Shown: positions 10,641 to 22,610 of the stretch, in pieces
Numbering within the stretch: position 1 is the stretch's first letter
Layout of the letters: every line of letters begins with the position of its first letter
NCBI GenBank assembly: GCA_012845835.1
Contig: JABAKD010000028.1
Coordinates: forward strand, 5,490,296 to 5,554,295
Source of the DNA: Undaria pinnatifida
Lineage: Eukaryota; Sar; Phaeophyceae; Laminariales; Alariaceae
Direction: 5' to 3'
DNA length: 64,000 nucleotides
Notes under the pieces: model-generated
Seen by the model: the letters and a program-made list of their open reading frames with translations, nothing else
The model's database searches: none
What the model was told of the DNA's origin: nothing
Program-made: the position numbers and the translations under genes

Positions 10641-12660
10641 GATGTCTAGGGTTATATGGAGCCCCGTCATTCGGCAAACAAGTTGGCAGTAAGGGCTAAG
10701 TTCTACCGTCGCACGCGTCTCCTGATAGACGTTTTCTTGTTTAGCGTTCTGTGGGTGGTTTAACTAGAAAAAGAGAAGCCGATCGGCTCATGGATTTGCG
10801 TCGCTTTCTATCTGGCGTCTATCGGTACGAAAAACGCATGCATTTCGCCCTCAACAGATACTATAAGAGAGCTCTCCATACAGGAAGGAAGAGCTGTACA
10901 TGTACCATGGCACAAGAGGGCATACATGTAGGTGAATTTTATGGTGGCTGGAGCATGCACCATCACCACGATGAGGCTCTCCTTTGTTGTCGCTGCGGAC
11001 GCGCCTGTGCTCTTTCAACTGGGTCGTTCGGAAGCGCACTCTTGCAACTGCCAGCTGCAACGAACGCGACCCTACGTTGCTGCGCAACGTAGGGGGGGGG
11101 AGAGGAGTCGCATGATACGCATTCGCGAACCCACAGACAGACTGCGTAAACTTGCACGTGTGTTTTTGCCTCCTCCTGTATTACCTTATGTTATATCGGC
11201 GATTTACTACTACTTTCCCGCCTTCCGACGAAACCCGGACCTGGAGCTTTGCAGCTGGAAGAGGCTCCCTCCCTCCCCCTCCGTCTGAAAAACGAACAAA
11301 CTCCTTTGTTTCGTGTACGAGGGCGCGTGTGCGAGTACTCCTTGCTTTCACAAGTATTTTTCACCGCTCGCCTACCGTTTCACCACTCACCCTTGCACCC
11401 ATCCATGGATGACGTGTACTTTATAATGCAATAGTCTAACAATGCCAGCGACAAATTTAGGGTCGAGATGCTAATCTTTGCAAGAATGTGTTGTACACAT
11501 CGAATGCACGTGTTTACTACTCTCTCACTTATCAACGTACGCAGGGTATCTGTGATCCACTCTGGTACATGCAAAAAAAACATGGACTACAGCAGCAACA
11601 ACAACAGTAAGCATGAAAGAACAAGCCGCTTCGCTCCGCGGGCGGCATTGGTAAAAGTGGTTATATGGTTGGCATGCCCGGACACGCCCATACATACATA
11701 CATGTACATCTATCTGTTTACTATTATGCCTGGCAAGTGCTGGCACCGAGTATAGTACTACCGGCATATCACAAGTCTTGTGTGATACTCATAGCACTAT
11801 TTAGAGAATGGGGAATAAGAACACATACATGGCAATTGCGGCGATGGAATGTATGTCGACAATAAACGATAGACGCTTAGTCTACAGCGCGGCAGAACGT
11901 ACAGCCATGGGGTGTTTGCGAGACCTGGCCGCTGGGTGCTGATTATTATCGGTTGTTGGGTCTAAAAATATCGTCGATACGCAATTCTTTATTCTCTTTT
12001 TCGCCCAGGACCGTCTAGGCCGTCTCGGCGATTACTCGACGTTCACGTCCGAAACTAGGCGATGTAGCGAGACCTATCTGCGCATAGTTCCTCGTCCTAG
12101 TTCGAACAGAACGGCAGTGCACGAGGTACGAGCGTGGCGCTTCTAAAGTAAAGTATGTATGTGCCGATCGCGTTGTTTTTGTTGGGGTTTTGTGTCGTCA
12201 AAAAAAGGACTGGACTGTCAATTTAGTCTAATCGCTAAATTGCGCCGCATTTTACAGTCAAGAAGTGGAAAAGTTGAAAGGTAGGTTTGGTATGTGCACG
12301 TAAAGCTCAAGCTGCTCCTGGTGCTGCTCCTGTTGCTAGGGACTGTTGCTGCTGAATGCCCTTCGTGCCTCTTACCTAAAACCACACCCCAACCTGTTGG
12401 TTTCAACCCCTCGTCGTCCAGGCCTGTTGTGTGTTATCTGTTGTCTCAAAATCGCCCTGTCCTCTCTTTTCCTTTCGCCGCAATCTCCACAATCTCCGCA
12501 ATCTCCGTAGGTGTTATACGCTCAAATCATGGGCAAAAATTGAAAGCCCGGGGGCACAGAAAGGAGTGCCAGCGTCGAGAGTCGTGCGTTGTTCGTTGTG
12601 AACTTGGAAGCTATCGTTGCCGCATCAAGAACCACAGACAGACAGCGTCGGGGTTCGTCG

Positions 12661-15600
12661 ATGAACCAGCCAAGGGTAGAAGCTCTCGAAATCGCGATAC
12701 GTCGAAACCTGGGGTTCCACCTCGGCTCGGGCGGGGCAGACGAAGAACAACACCGAGAGCTTCTTGTGTCGGCCATTCTCGATGCCGCCCAGGCCGGCGC
12801 TCTGCCCGACACGGCGGCGGTGGGCCAAGAGTTTGAAGACTACCTCCCCCACGCCAGCTTGGCAGCCTCCGATCGGCAGGAGCTTTTGGACGATATCTTG
12901 AGGTAGGCTATATCGCCGGCTTGCTTCAGGTCTTGTTACGTATTGCTTTGTAATTCTGCTTGTATTTTTAGAACAAGTACAAGTGGTATCAGTACAAGAC
13001 TTGTCTAGACTACGAGTATAGACTAGTCTATACCTGAAACTATTACAGTAGCGGCTACGGTTTAAGAGAGGGTCGGTACAAGCCAATTTCTCTCTCTTAA
13101 ATCCGGCTTTCTCTTATATCGTCTCGGCTACGGTATAAGACCGTAGCCAAATCGAAAGCGCGCCAGAGAGAGACAGTCTTGTCCGAACTATATGGCGTAG
13201 GAGGTCGTAGAGAGTATATCATTCAATGTCGCGTGACGCAGCTAGCGTTACCACGTCGGGCTGCCTCCAAACACCGCTCATTCTCTTGGTTGGCGAGCAC
13301 GTGGACCCAAGTACGTGGTGCGCTTTTGGTGGATCTGCGCTTGGAAAATAAATCATCGTCGTGTCATGCGATGCACATTTTGCACGTGGACACGCAAAGT
13401 CGGTACAGTAGTGGTTCTGTTGTTGTTTTATAGGTGTGTTTCATGCTCGCACCTCTTCTAGAAGGACAACACGAGGCTACGAATGCACCAGCACTCAAGA
13501 AAGACGCACCCGTTTACACACTGCACCCCTTTCTCCCACCGTACCCTCAACACAACACCCTCAACCTCTCATCCCATCGATTTAAACCCCCGACAAAACA
13601 CAAGTCAACGAAAAAAAAAAACTTCACATTATCAAGACATCACTCGCCCTACAAATAACACAAACCCAAGAAACTAACGCTACCCTCGCGACCTGTCAGC
13701 CTGAACACAATCTGTGTGTGTGATGTGTGTGTCCACGTGGTTTCCAAATGGTTCGATTTTAAGAGAAAATCTCGGAAGCAATAGGAATTCTCTCTTAAAT
13801 CGATTTTGATTGGTACAAGCCAATTCCTCTCTCTTAAATCCGTACTTTCTCTTGAAAAAGTTCTCTTAAACCGTAGCCGCTACTGTAAGCGGTACGGCCA
13901 CGGCTCCGCCGGTGGCGCTAGATGTGTGCTGCCTATGGTGGATAGGCTAAAACTTCTTGTGTCATACAGTATATCTTTGCCTCATGTTTGAATATCTGCC
14001 TAGACTATACACGTGCAGGATCAAGTTTATACCAAACATGTACATGGTACCTGGTACGTGTTTCGCATACGAAGAATTACGGTAGGATGGAGATATCCAA
14101 TCGCCATAGAGTACAGAATAATGGCAGCGCCAGGTTGTTAAAAAGGATTAAACACACTATAAAACAGAGTGAAGAAAACGAGACGTGTGCAGTGCACGAC
14201 CACCAAATAGGTTGTGACTGTGATTACTGCTTGTGTTGGTGTTTTTGCTTGATACTGTCACATGCACCCAATGACGATTCATCCTGAGGGCCCGGCCAAG
14301 CCAATGAATACGAGTATTTCGTACCATACCCGGGTTTTAATCTTTCTGATTTCGAAAATTGCTGTTGCTGTGCTGCGCTATTTGTTTGGTCCAAACTATT
14401 CCTCCCCGAACCAAGCACTCGGAGCTTATCTACCAATTGTCCTACGTGCGTCTTGTATAAACATACCTCGGCACCTGGTACCTGGTACAACACATGTGTG
14501 CCATTTTATCACTTCGGTAGGGATGCGCTGAAGCAATTTCCTTTGGACGCTTCGGCGCAAGAGGACGGCAAGGAAGACGACGGAGGCGGCGACGACACGG
14601 AGCCCGGGTGCTGTTTGCTATGCGAGAGACTCATGCCCTTGACGCGCCACCACGTGATGCCCAGGTACGATGCATGGTATTCATTTGGTAGCGACAAAGG
14701 CTTACCGCTTGCCCTCGGTGGTGCGCCATGCATCACGCGAAACACCAAGCACTACAACTCATGCCGACGAAACTTCCTACCTAGTAGCTTTTTTTTATTG
14801 CCCAACAGGGCGAGTGCTAACGCCGAGCGATGCGTTTTATACGGTTTTATACTATGCAGAAATGTTACGACGAAGTATTGCCCACGTCGCCATGCCATGT
14901 CCGCTGTGTGCACAGTTGACCCCATTGAGACTTGGGAGGGAAAAATTGACGACGAAAGTTGACGCTTACGGCATTGGTCACCACTACTAATAGTAATGGT
15001 TGCCGATGATGGAATTGGCGCCCGAGCGACAACAATGCAAATGCTCTCTCGTACGGGACGGGCGCAGCATGATCGTCCCACCCGTACTGCTGCGCGCTCA
15101 CGCTACTTGCTGGCAGACGCTTGAAAAATGCGCAAATCGTGTTTTTTTATGCTGCCGCTATACCTCAAACGCCACCAACTTTTTTTCGTTAACGGGGAAA
15201 AATGCAACCGCCGAACGGAACGGGGCGCCTAATGGAAAGTTCTCGACGAAATAATATATTTTCTGAAGCGGCGATGTTCGTCATGTCTGCCCCCTTGTCT
15301 CGGAGAATAAATCGGGGTAGGGCCGTTGTAAATGACGCTTATTTCTATCTTAAGACAAGTTTTTTGTTGTCAAATTGGCAAAGATACACCGATTTTTTTA
15401 TTTGCCCAAATAGCAAGTTTTTCGGCCCAACATTTTCTTGGGTATTGCCTATAGTCCTTCGTTGGTGATTTTATAGAATATTCGAAGTTAATTTGCTATT
15501 TGCTATTTGGATTTGCTGTTTCGAGGCTTGGTGAAATAAACTTGCCAAAACTTGCCAAAAACTCGCCTAGTTAGCATGTTTGCAATGTGCCGTTCGAAAT

Positions 15601-16464
15601 GGCCCTTAGAGCCAGGGGCTTGGTTGCCTTGTGCGTTGCACGGTAGTTGGCAAATCCGCCCACCGTTTTGAGACTCGAGTGTAGCGACCAAAGCATTAAG
15701 GAGTACAGTAATATGTCATCGGCCCGTCTTATCACAGTGCCTCCCCCTAGCGCGATGGTTAGCGAGTAGAATATATTGTGCGGGGTGGAGAACCTTAACT
15801 TCGCACAAAGGGAATTACCGCATCACGTGGTGCGAATATGGTAAGGCATCCACGAGGCAGTTAAATAGTAATACCCATTGCTGTCTCTGGAGTGGTCACA
15901 CCAGAAAACAAAGTAACTCATTGGCGTTGTCATCCATAAGCAAGAAAGTAGGCACAAGGTGCCGAAGTCCGTCTTACGAGCGGTTCTTGGAAGGATGCAG
16001 TTCACCCTTCATGCGAATCGCCGAACAGCTCACGGCGCTTCGCGCTTGGTGCAAGCAGTGTCTGCCTGGTTGGTGAAAACCCGACGTGCTCCGTCCCGGC
16101 AGAGTAGGGATGCGAGGGTCTATGGTCATACGACTACGGCTATGCACGAAATGAGAGTACACCCCCTACGCCCCCCCCTCCCCCCCCCCCCCCTTCCACC
16201 GCCGCCGCCGACAGGAGCACCCACAAGCGCTACCGCAAGAAGGGCTACACGGATGCGACGCTGAACCGTACCATCGACATATGTCGCCCCTGCCACAGCG
16301 CCGTGCACCGTGCCCACGATGCCTCGGCGCTGGCCGAGCGGTTCACTACCCGGGAGGAGCTGCTGGCGGACGAGACGATCGCCCGCTTCGTAGCCTGGGC
16401 GCAGAAGCAGAAGACCACGAGCTCGCAGGACGCGCGGAATAACTTGCTCCGGTATCGCCGGTAG
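12661..16464 (+). CDS. HNH-type zinc-binding endonuclease-like protein (3 exons)
   Basis: The model joins 12661-12902, 14521-14664 and 16215-16464, giving about 211 aa. All three exons share one reading frame through GT-AG introns, both junctions read AG|G (arginine), and a TAG stop ends the last exon. The C-terminal two thirds show an HNH/treble-clef signature. CLLCERLMPLTRHHVMPR supplies the first Cys pair and the HH; 22 residues into exon 3 comes CRPCHSAVH, with the second Cys pair and the catalytic-type His. It is followed by LAERF.T.EELL and FVAWAQK, a pattern I recall from small uncharacterised eukaryotic HNH proteins. Cleavage of DNA is inferred from the fold only. The N-terminal 80 aa are helical, acidic and unrecognised. 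The ATG at 12661 was chosen; an in-frame upstream ATG at 12589 would add 24 residues. Intron 1 holds a TIR element and intron 2 a poly(C)-tailed repeat. Confidence 0.85.
13043..13889. mobile_element. Non-autonomous DNA element with perfect inverted ends
   Basis: The two ends are perfect inverted repeats of about 27 bp, beginning TTACAGTAGCGGCTACGG on the left (13043-13069) and ending CCGTAGCCGCTACTGTAA on the right (13863-13889). Just inside each end, GTACAAGCCAATT.CTCTCTCTTAAATCCG occurs as a direct repeat (13078 and 13815). The interior of about 850 bp encodes no recognisable transposase. It lies wholly inside intron 1 of the HNH gene. Perfect ends suggest recent insertion. No target-site duplication is obvious. 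Confidence 0.7.
15760..16200 (+). mobile_element. Poly(C)-tailed SINE-like repeat (family D), copy 1
   Basis: The repeat shares blocks with 29460-29890, 44245-44870 and 57888-58200: GGCA.CCACGAGGCAGTTA, TTGCTGTCTCTGGA, GGATGCAGTTCACCCTTCATGCGA, GGTGAAAACCC and GTCTATGGTCATACGACTA. It ends in GAGTACACC followed by a long C tract (about 16163-16196). The 5' part contains TAGCGCGATGGTTAGCG (about 15755), which resembles a tRNA A box, but no good B box was seen. The element sits in intron 2 of the HNH gene, sense orientation, and its C-tail runs into the 3' splice site at 16214. Confidence 0.7.
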
Positions 16465-16904
16465 TACTGTATCATGGGGTGGTGATCTTTTTATATATAC
16501 TATTGTCATTTGCGCGCGTACTCACAGGAGTATTTATACTTCGTATATCAGGTACTCGTGTACCAGGTATATATTTTGCTTCTCCCACCTCCTGGAGTAT
16601 GTTCTGCGCCTATGTTTATGCCTCTGGGGTTACCCCCGCTGCTGTTGCGCGCTTCATGTTTTTGTTTTGTGCGTGTGTGAGAGCATGTACCGGGAATTAT
16701 TTTGTGTGGAGCCGCACATGTGCAGAGGGGGGGTGGGGGTGGGCGGCTCTTTGGGTGTTAGCAATATTGCTGCGTTCGTTTTGGCGGTAGTTCTGTGTTT
16801 TTTTTCCTTGTTGTATTCTTCTGTTTTATATCGCACGTACTGCTTTAGTTCGAACATTTCGTATCAACACGTAACACGTTTGATGTATGGTTTACATTTT
16901 TTCC

Positions 16905-17240
16905 AGCAATCAGTGCGGTGATTTTGGCCTAACAGGTAATATTTACATGTTTGCTAACAAGCAGTGCGGTGATTGGCCTAACACCTACCATAGTGTACAT
17001 GTCTTCTAGCGAACAGTGAGGTGATTGGCCCAGCAAGCAGTGCGGTGGTACTCTTCTAGCGAGCAGTGAGCCGTGTGGTGATTGGTCTAGCAAGTGTCAA
17101 GTGTACAGCGATTGGTCTAGCTAGCAGTGCGGAGATAGGCTATGCCTCTAAAAGCAGTGCGGAGATAGGTCTAGCAAGCAGTGTGGGGGTTGGTGATTGA
17201 TCTTTATCACGGCAAACAGTGCGGTGATGCGGTACATCAT
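16905..17240. repeat. Degenerate minisatellite, AGCAGTGCGGTGATTGG unit
   Basis: About nine degenerate units of about 25-50 bp carry (A/G)CAGTG(C/A)GGTGATTGGCCTA-like cores, first near 16910 and last near 17222. No coding frame spans it. The stretch 17245-17735 that follows has open frames without recognisable homology. Confidence 0.65.
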
Positions 17241-18204
17241 CGGGGGGGGAAGTTATATCTCTTACGGGTAATCCGCCGCAGATCTTGCTGATGCATGACA
17301 GATGCCGCTGCTGTCTCTTTTATGCAGGCATGCCTGCCTAGTTCTAGAAACCCAGGCAAAAAACAGTAAACGTTTGTTACAGATAGGCGAATGGAATGGA
17401 CCGGGCAGGCACACTGCTGTAGTCAGCCTTTTGTACCGGTGGCATATACCGGTATTTTGCATTGTTAACTTTTTCGCAGCTTCACCCACCCAACGCTGTA
17501 TTCGGGAAAACATGTTGGAATTAGTGTTTGATATAGGTTATTTTCTGCAGCAAGAAAAAGGCCTCGGTGTAATGAGGGCAAATAAATTGGAACTTACAGC
17601 TGTGGGGGATGGGAGAATTCTGCAGGGAAAAAAAAAGTTACACAGAGGAACATGCCTTGGGGACCTGCCGTTCTGGGCGACCCACGCGTGAACGCATGAC
17701 AACGTGTATGCGCACCCACCCCTCTTGAAAAATTGTAGCAGTGATTCAAGAACGGCTGGGGCTGGAGTGTTTGTGTGCCCATTACTTGGCTGGCACCGAA
17801 GTGGAGTGTTCGTTTGCGTCCATTGATTCGGTGGCAGCCCTTCTGACTTTTGGAGCTGGAGTAATCGTGCGTCCTTTTCTTCCGCTGACAGCAGTGTTCG
17901 TGCGTCAATTACACGACTTGACGCCTTAGCTGGAATGTTTGTGTGCCTTATCGCCAGGCTAGCTGACACCCAACTGGATTATTTCGTGCGAGGTCCATTA
18001 ATTGGCAGCTGGCACGCCTCCGACTTTTCGAGATGGAGTATCCGTGTGCCCATTATGTGCCTTGACACCCAGATCTGGAGTGTTCGTGTGTTTATCGAAT
18101 GGCTTGACACCCAGCTGGAGTGTTCCGTGTGTCCCTTGATTCGCTGGCACCCCTCTTACCATTCCATTGCTGACGCGTGCTACCATAGAGGTAGGCAAAA
18201 TTTG

Positions 18205-18478
18205 AGTCATCCCACGGTAGAGGTTGCCGTTGTTGAATTAACCAATAGTGTCCCTGGGCGAATGAGTTCCTCACGCGAGGAACTGCCGGTCAATGAAGTA
18301 ATTTCACGAGTGTGCATTTGTTTTTTAGCACTAAGGTGCACAGAAGCTTGGTCGGGTTGTGCGAACGAACGCCTTCTTCGAAGTCATTTTTCGGGTGAGA
18401 TGTTGAGTTCCTCATACATGTGAGGAGAGCTCAGGGACTTTTCTGCTCTGCACAAGCCTCCTACCGTGGGGGATGGCT
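18205..18478. mobile_element. MITE, family A copy 3
   Basis: The ends are AGTCATCCCACGGTAG and CTACCGTGGGGGATGGCT, and the interior is in opposite orientation to copies 1 and 2 (GTTCCTCACGCGAGGAACTG, CCGGTCAATGAAGTAATTTC, GTCGGGTTGTGCGAACG). Flanks read AAATTTG on the left and AAATTTT on the right, consistent with a target-site duplication of about 6 bp. It is inserted in the 50-bp minisatellite. Confidence 0.7.
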
Positions 18479-18680
18479 AAATTTTCGTCCTGGATTTTGT
18501 TCTGAAACCTTGGACGGGGCTCCTTAACCCAAACTCGTCGTTTATACGAGGACCCACTTTTTTTTTCGCATGGTGATGTGTTCTCGTGTTGCGTATCTCA
18601 GGCGCCATTGCATTTTTCATCTTGTGCACGTTGTTCAGTTTTGATTTTCTCCTCCAAATCAGTTTTTTAGGCGAGAAGGC

Positions 18681-18768
18681 TTAACCCCTTTAGAGCCCCC
18701 AAACCCCTCCCTATACTAATTCCAAGTAATTCGTCCCCCAAAACGGGTTCCAGATGTAAAGGGGTTAA
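18681..18768. mobile_element. TTAA-bounded MITE, family G copy 2
   Basis: This 88-bp unit from TTAACCCCTTTAGA to TAAAGGGGTTAA has an interior that is the reverse complement of the copy at 3065-3154 (CCTCCCT.TACTAA.TCCAAGT, CCCCCAAAACGGGTT). It lies inside a family F-like element, so the nesting order is minisatellite, then F, then G. Confidence 0.6.
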
Positions 18769-19399
18769 GCTTCCAAATTGAGGGGTTTAGTATTAAGAAA
18801 AAAAAGTGGTGCGCACCCTTTATCGTAGCACGCGTCAGTGCAGCAGTGCTCAACCAGTGCATCTATTATTTGTGTCCGACACCCAGAGCTGGAGTGCTCG
18901 TCGTGTGTCCAGTAGTTTTGGCTGGCACGCAGATGGAGTCTTGGTGTGTTCATTAATTGGCTTGACATCAGGATGCATAGTTCCTGTGTGTCCAGTAAAT
19001 GGTTGACGCCCAGCTAGCTGGAGTGCTCGCGCGTGTCCATTATTTAACTGTTACCCAGCTGGAGTGTTTTGTGCATGTCCATCACGTGATGGCCTGAAAC
19101 CCAGCCGGAGAAGAGTGTTTCGGTGTCATTGTTTTTTGTAGGTATTATTGGCAGTTGCCAGCTGGGCCGATCGTGTGTCCTTTAATTGGCTGACACCTCT
19201 CTGACGGCTGCAGCTGGAGTGTGCGTCCGGTATTTAGCTGATACCCAGCTGGAGTGTTTTTGGGTCCAGTATTTTCAGGTATTAGTACCCAGCTGGACTG
19301 ATCTTGTGTCCTTTTTTAATTGGTTTACACCTCTCTGACGTCTGTGCAGCTGGAGTTTTTTTTTTTTTGCTTCTTTTTCTTTTTCCGTCCGCTATTCCC

Positions 19400-19730
19400 C
19401 GGACGCGTGCGCCACGGTAGATGTATATTAAGGTATACCACTTTTTGGCGAAATCATTTCAGAGTGACAGCGGGGCCCTTTCACCTAACAATTCGTCCGC
19501 GAAATTTTCCAGTTTTTTTTTCTTGCAAAATGCTTTTTTTTTCTCAAGTATAGACTATGTACATCTAGACTAGGTCAAATCTAGGCTTGTTTTTTGGGTT
19601 GCATTTTCGGTTTCGCTCTAAAAAAACATCAGATTTTCGGGTGGAGCACTAGTGTAGTGCACAGAGCTCGAGAGCGGAGGCCTCAGAAGAAAAAATCTGA
19701 CGTGCATCTCTGTCGTAGCGTAAGAGTCTT
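19400..19730. mobile_element. Inverted-repeat element in the minisatellite
   Basis: The left end, GGACGCGTGCGCCACGGTAG, and the right end, ATCTCTGTCGTAGCGTAAG, are imperfect inverted copies. They belong to the same CGTGC.AC.GTAGA end family as the F elements. The interior is T-rich and non-coding. Confidence 0.45.
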
Positions 19731-20581
19731 GACTGATGTACCCAGCTTCTCCAAGCGCTCCGTCTGTCTGCTATCAGGCTTGACGCTCAGCTGGAGTGTT
19801 GTCCAATACTTGGCTGACAACCAGATCTGAAGTCTTCGCGCGTCCATAAGTTGGCCAACACCCAGCCGGAGTGCTCATCGTGTGCACGGGTGTAAATTGT
19901 TTGACTTCACACGCAGCTGCTTTTTCCGTGCGCCCATTATTAGGTTACATATAGCACCTCTATCTGAGCTGGGGTGCTCGTCGTGTGCCCATTATTTAGC
20001 TGACATCCAGCTGGAGTCTTGGTCGTGTCCATTGAATGCGCTGGCACCACTCTGACGGCTGGAGCTGAAGTGCGCACGCGTGCTTCCATTATTTGGCTGA
20101 CACCCCTCTGGGAGGGGCGAAAGCACAGCTGCTACGACTGCTGTGCTACGACTACCGTACGTAGTTCTTCTGCTCACGCGTGTGCGACATCACCACCCGT
20201 GGCAACAACTCGGACAACCACGTCCGCATCATCGTCTTCCCTCATCGCTAAATCGAAAAAAAAAAAAAAAAACGACCAATTTGACCACCCCAACGTTTTC
20301 ATTCAAAAAAAGAAACACGTTTCATATAATACGCTCGACGAGTAGACCCCGGGTATTCTGCAAAAACAACAGAAGTCAGATTTTTTTTTTGTCTACTCCT
20401 TGCTCGCCAACACGAAAAAAAAAACGCGCACCAATTTAGCGCCCGACCTTTTTTTCGAAAAACATACCAAAACGCTTCATACGCTCGAGTAGAAACGATT
20501 TTTTCTCCAAAAGCAACGCAAGCAGATTGCCCACAGCAGTATGAACGCCAAAACTCACCAAAAAACGCCATCTCTCTGCAG

Positions 20582-20675
20582 ATGGGGGGGGGGGGGGGGG
20601 GGGGGGTATTCATTTGTTGCTTTCCTCAGTCATTTGACCGTTGGCCATGCATCCCTTTCGAGACCACGCGGGGGG
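20582..20675 (-). mobile_element. LINE 3'-end fragment with poly(C) tail
   Basis: On the minus strand it reads the last residues of the LINE protein (…RKGCMANGQMTEESNK-like), a stop, a few bases, then a run of about 22 C (seen as G at 20583-20606). The same 3' terminus occurs at 24485, 24716, 27659, 46757, 54565 and 55060. The copy is 5'-truncated to under 100 bp, typical of LINE retroposition. Confidence 0.7.
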
Positions 20676-20759
20676 AGGGCGGACGTGAAACAGCCATCAG
20701 GGGGCGTTGAGCCAAAACACATACCGTATAAAAACATGCACCAAGGGAGGAAAAATGTC

Positions 20760-22255
20760 AACAAAGGGTAAATCCTAAAAAAGGAAAACAGAAAAAAAAA
20801 ACGAAACAAAACGAAACACGAACGATGAGTGCAGTCACAGCAGCGGTTCGAACAGTAGCGAATAACTGGATCAACCGCCATGAAATACCATGCTTTCATG
20901 TACCTGGTACAAAGCAAACTACTTCATGTACTTCAGTGCACAAACCAATTTACGCAAAAAAAAAACGAAATACGTCATGCACAAAAAAACGAATGGCATC
21001 ATCATAATCACTGCCCCAGCCGCACGTTCCATCGCAGTTTGGCATGAACCCCCCGAGACCAGACAGACAGCGTGGGGGGGGGGGGGGGGGGGGGGGGGGG
21101 TATATCGGAAGGAAAAGCCTTACAATATGGAAACACGGGCGGCGGGCGGAGCCGCGAAGGTCGACAAGCGGGTGCCGCGATGAAACCGTTTTCCCTTCCC
21201 CTTGGTCGCCCTATTTCCGCACAGTGTCGGCACTACGGAACCCACCCCCAGGGGGAGGAGTCCCGCTAATTGTACAAGGTGCAGCGACCGGGAAGAGGAA
21301 GGGTGCACCATGCCGCGGTGTCAAAGTATGCCCGCGCGAGGGTCGATTGATTGTGATGTACTGGCATATACTGCAAGCGCTCTAAGCACTGCAGCACGAC
21401 AAGCACACAAGTACTGCATGCAACCACTGCAATCGCCGCCTGCCAATACGGCAATCACTGCGTGCAAACACTCATTGCGTGCAAACACTACTGCAATGAC
21501 TGCATGTAAGCACTGCACGCAAGCGCAGCAGTGTAAAGACTGCAAGTATTGCTAAGGCACCATATCAGTACTGCAAGCAAAGCACTTGTAGGCAGGCAAA
21601 GAGGGGAGGGACACATACAAACACACCGGACAACCGCACACGGACGGGATGGGACGTCCGCGTGCATCAAATGCCACACTCTACAAGACGAACAAAAAAA
21701 AGGAGAAACAAATGAAAAAATACAAAAAAAAAGAAGACCGCGAGAGACCAGACCACCTAAATCGCCTACTCTAGTTCGAAATCTCTTTCGGGAGAAAAAT
21801 CGGGGGGAGCAAAAAAACAAACAAACAAAAACATCGTCCACCTGAAAACCGAACGGATCACGATCCAGGAAGCGTCGCGAGCGAAAACAGCAGCACACCC
21901 ACGTCCTCCTCTTCTCTCTCCGCTTCCTACCACCGTGTCCTCCCAAGAAAACCAAACAAAAAATATCAGATACCTCCAGCAAGCAACCCGTCAACGTTGC
22001 CAATACAACACGTCAAAACAACGACGAAGGAACGGCGCACAGCGTCCCTCAAGAGACCCCGCCGAGAAAAATCGCGGCCAAACGCACCACAAAAAACAGC
22101 ACCAAACGTCACCTGCCACCCAACTAGTATCAATAGTAGCAGCACAACTCTCGCGTCACCTCCCGAAATTTTACTCGAATATAGCGCGAACTTTCCGAAG
22201 TTTTTACTTGAAATGTTATGCTTTAAAAAACCACAGGCACGCCTCTCGCATCTGG
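20760..22255. other. No gene recognised; A-rich and CTGCA-rich repeats
   Basis: The stretch has a G20+ run at 21074-21100 and a degenerate (CACTGCA)-type repeat from about 21360 to 21600, with words such as AAGCACTGCATGCAA. A-rich sequence lies around 21690-21840. Several frames stay open because of low complexity, but none shows a domain I know. Confidence 0.5.
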
Positions 22256-22610
22256 TCTTACACAGTCCAATGCTATAGACGGACGCCACAACGCCCCCCC
22301 CCCCCCCCCCCCCTCCGCCTCTTCTCATACCTCCAAGCATCCCTGACGACCTTACACAGTCCAAAGATACAGACGGACGGACGAATCCCCCCTACCCGTC
22401 CCGCCCCCTCTCACACCTCCAACTTCGTGATGGCCTTACAGTCCAATGTTAAACACGAAAATACAGTACCCAGTACCCCCCCCCCCCCCCCCCCCCCCTA
22501 GCCCCCTCCCCTCCCTCCAAACCCTCCTGCCGGCCTTACACAGTCCGACGCTGCAGATGGACGGACAACACCCCCCCCCCTCCCCGCCTCCAAGCCCTCC
22601 TGAAAACCCA
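22255..22610. repeat. Tandem repeat of about 90-bp units with C runs
   Basis: Three to four units repeat CCTTACACAGTCCAA.G.TACAGACGGACG followed by C-rich sequence and CTCATACCTCCAA.C. Long C tracts of 20 or so occur at 22292-22313 and 22479-22498. The unit boundaries drift. The C tracts resemble those following retroelement tails, but no LINE or family D sequence precedes them. Confidence 0.55.

Larger units (their letters stand above)
17740..20115. repeat. Minisatellite of about 50-bp units, broken up by MITEs
   Basis: Many degenerate units of the type TTGGCTGACACCCAGCTGGAGTGTTCGTGTGTCCATTA run from 17740 to 18180, 18835 to 19350 and 19735 to 20110. The gaps are filled by a family A MITE (18205-18478), a family F/G composite (18480-18830) and another inverted-repeat unit (about 19400-19730). 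The array is therefore older than the insertions. It is probably non-coding. Confidence 0.7.
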
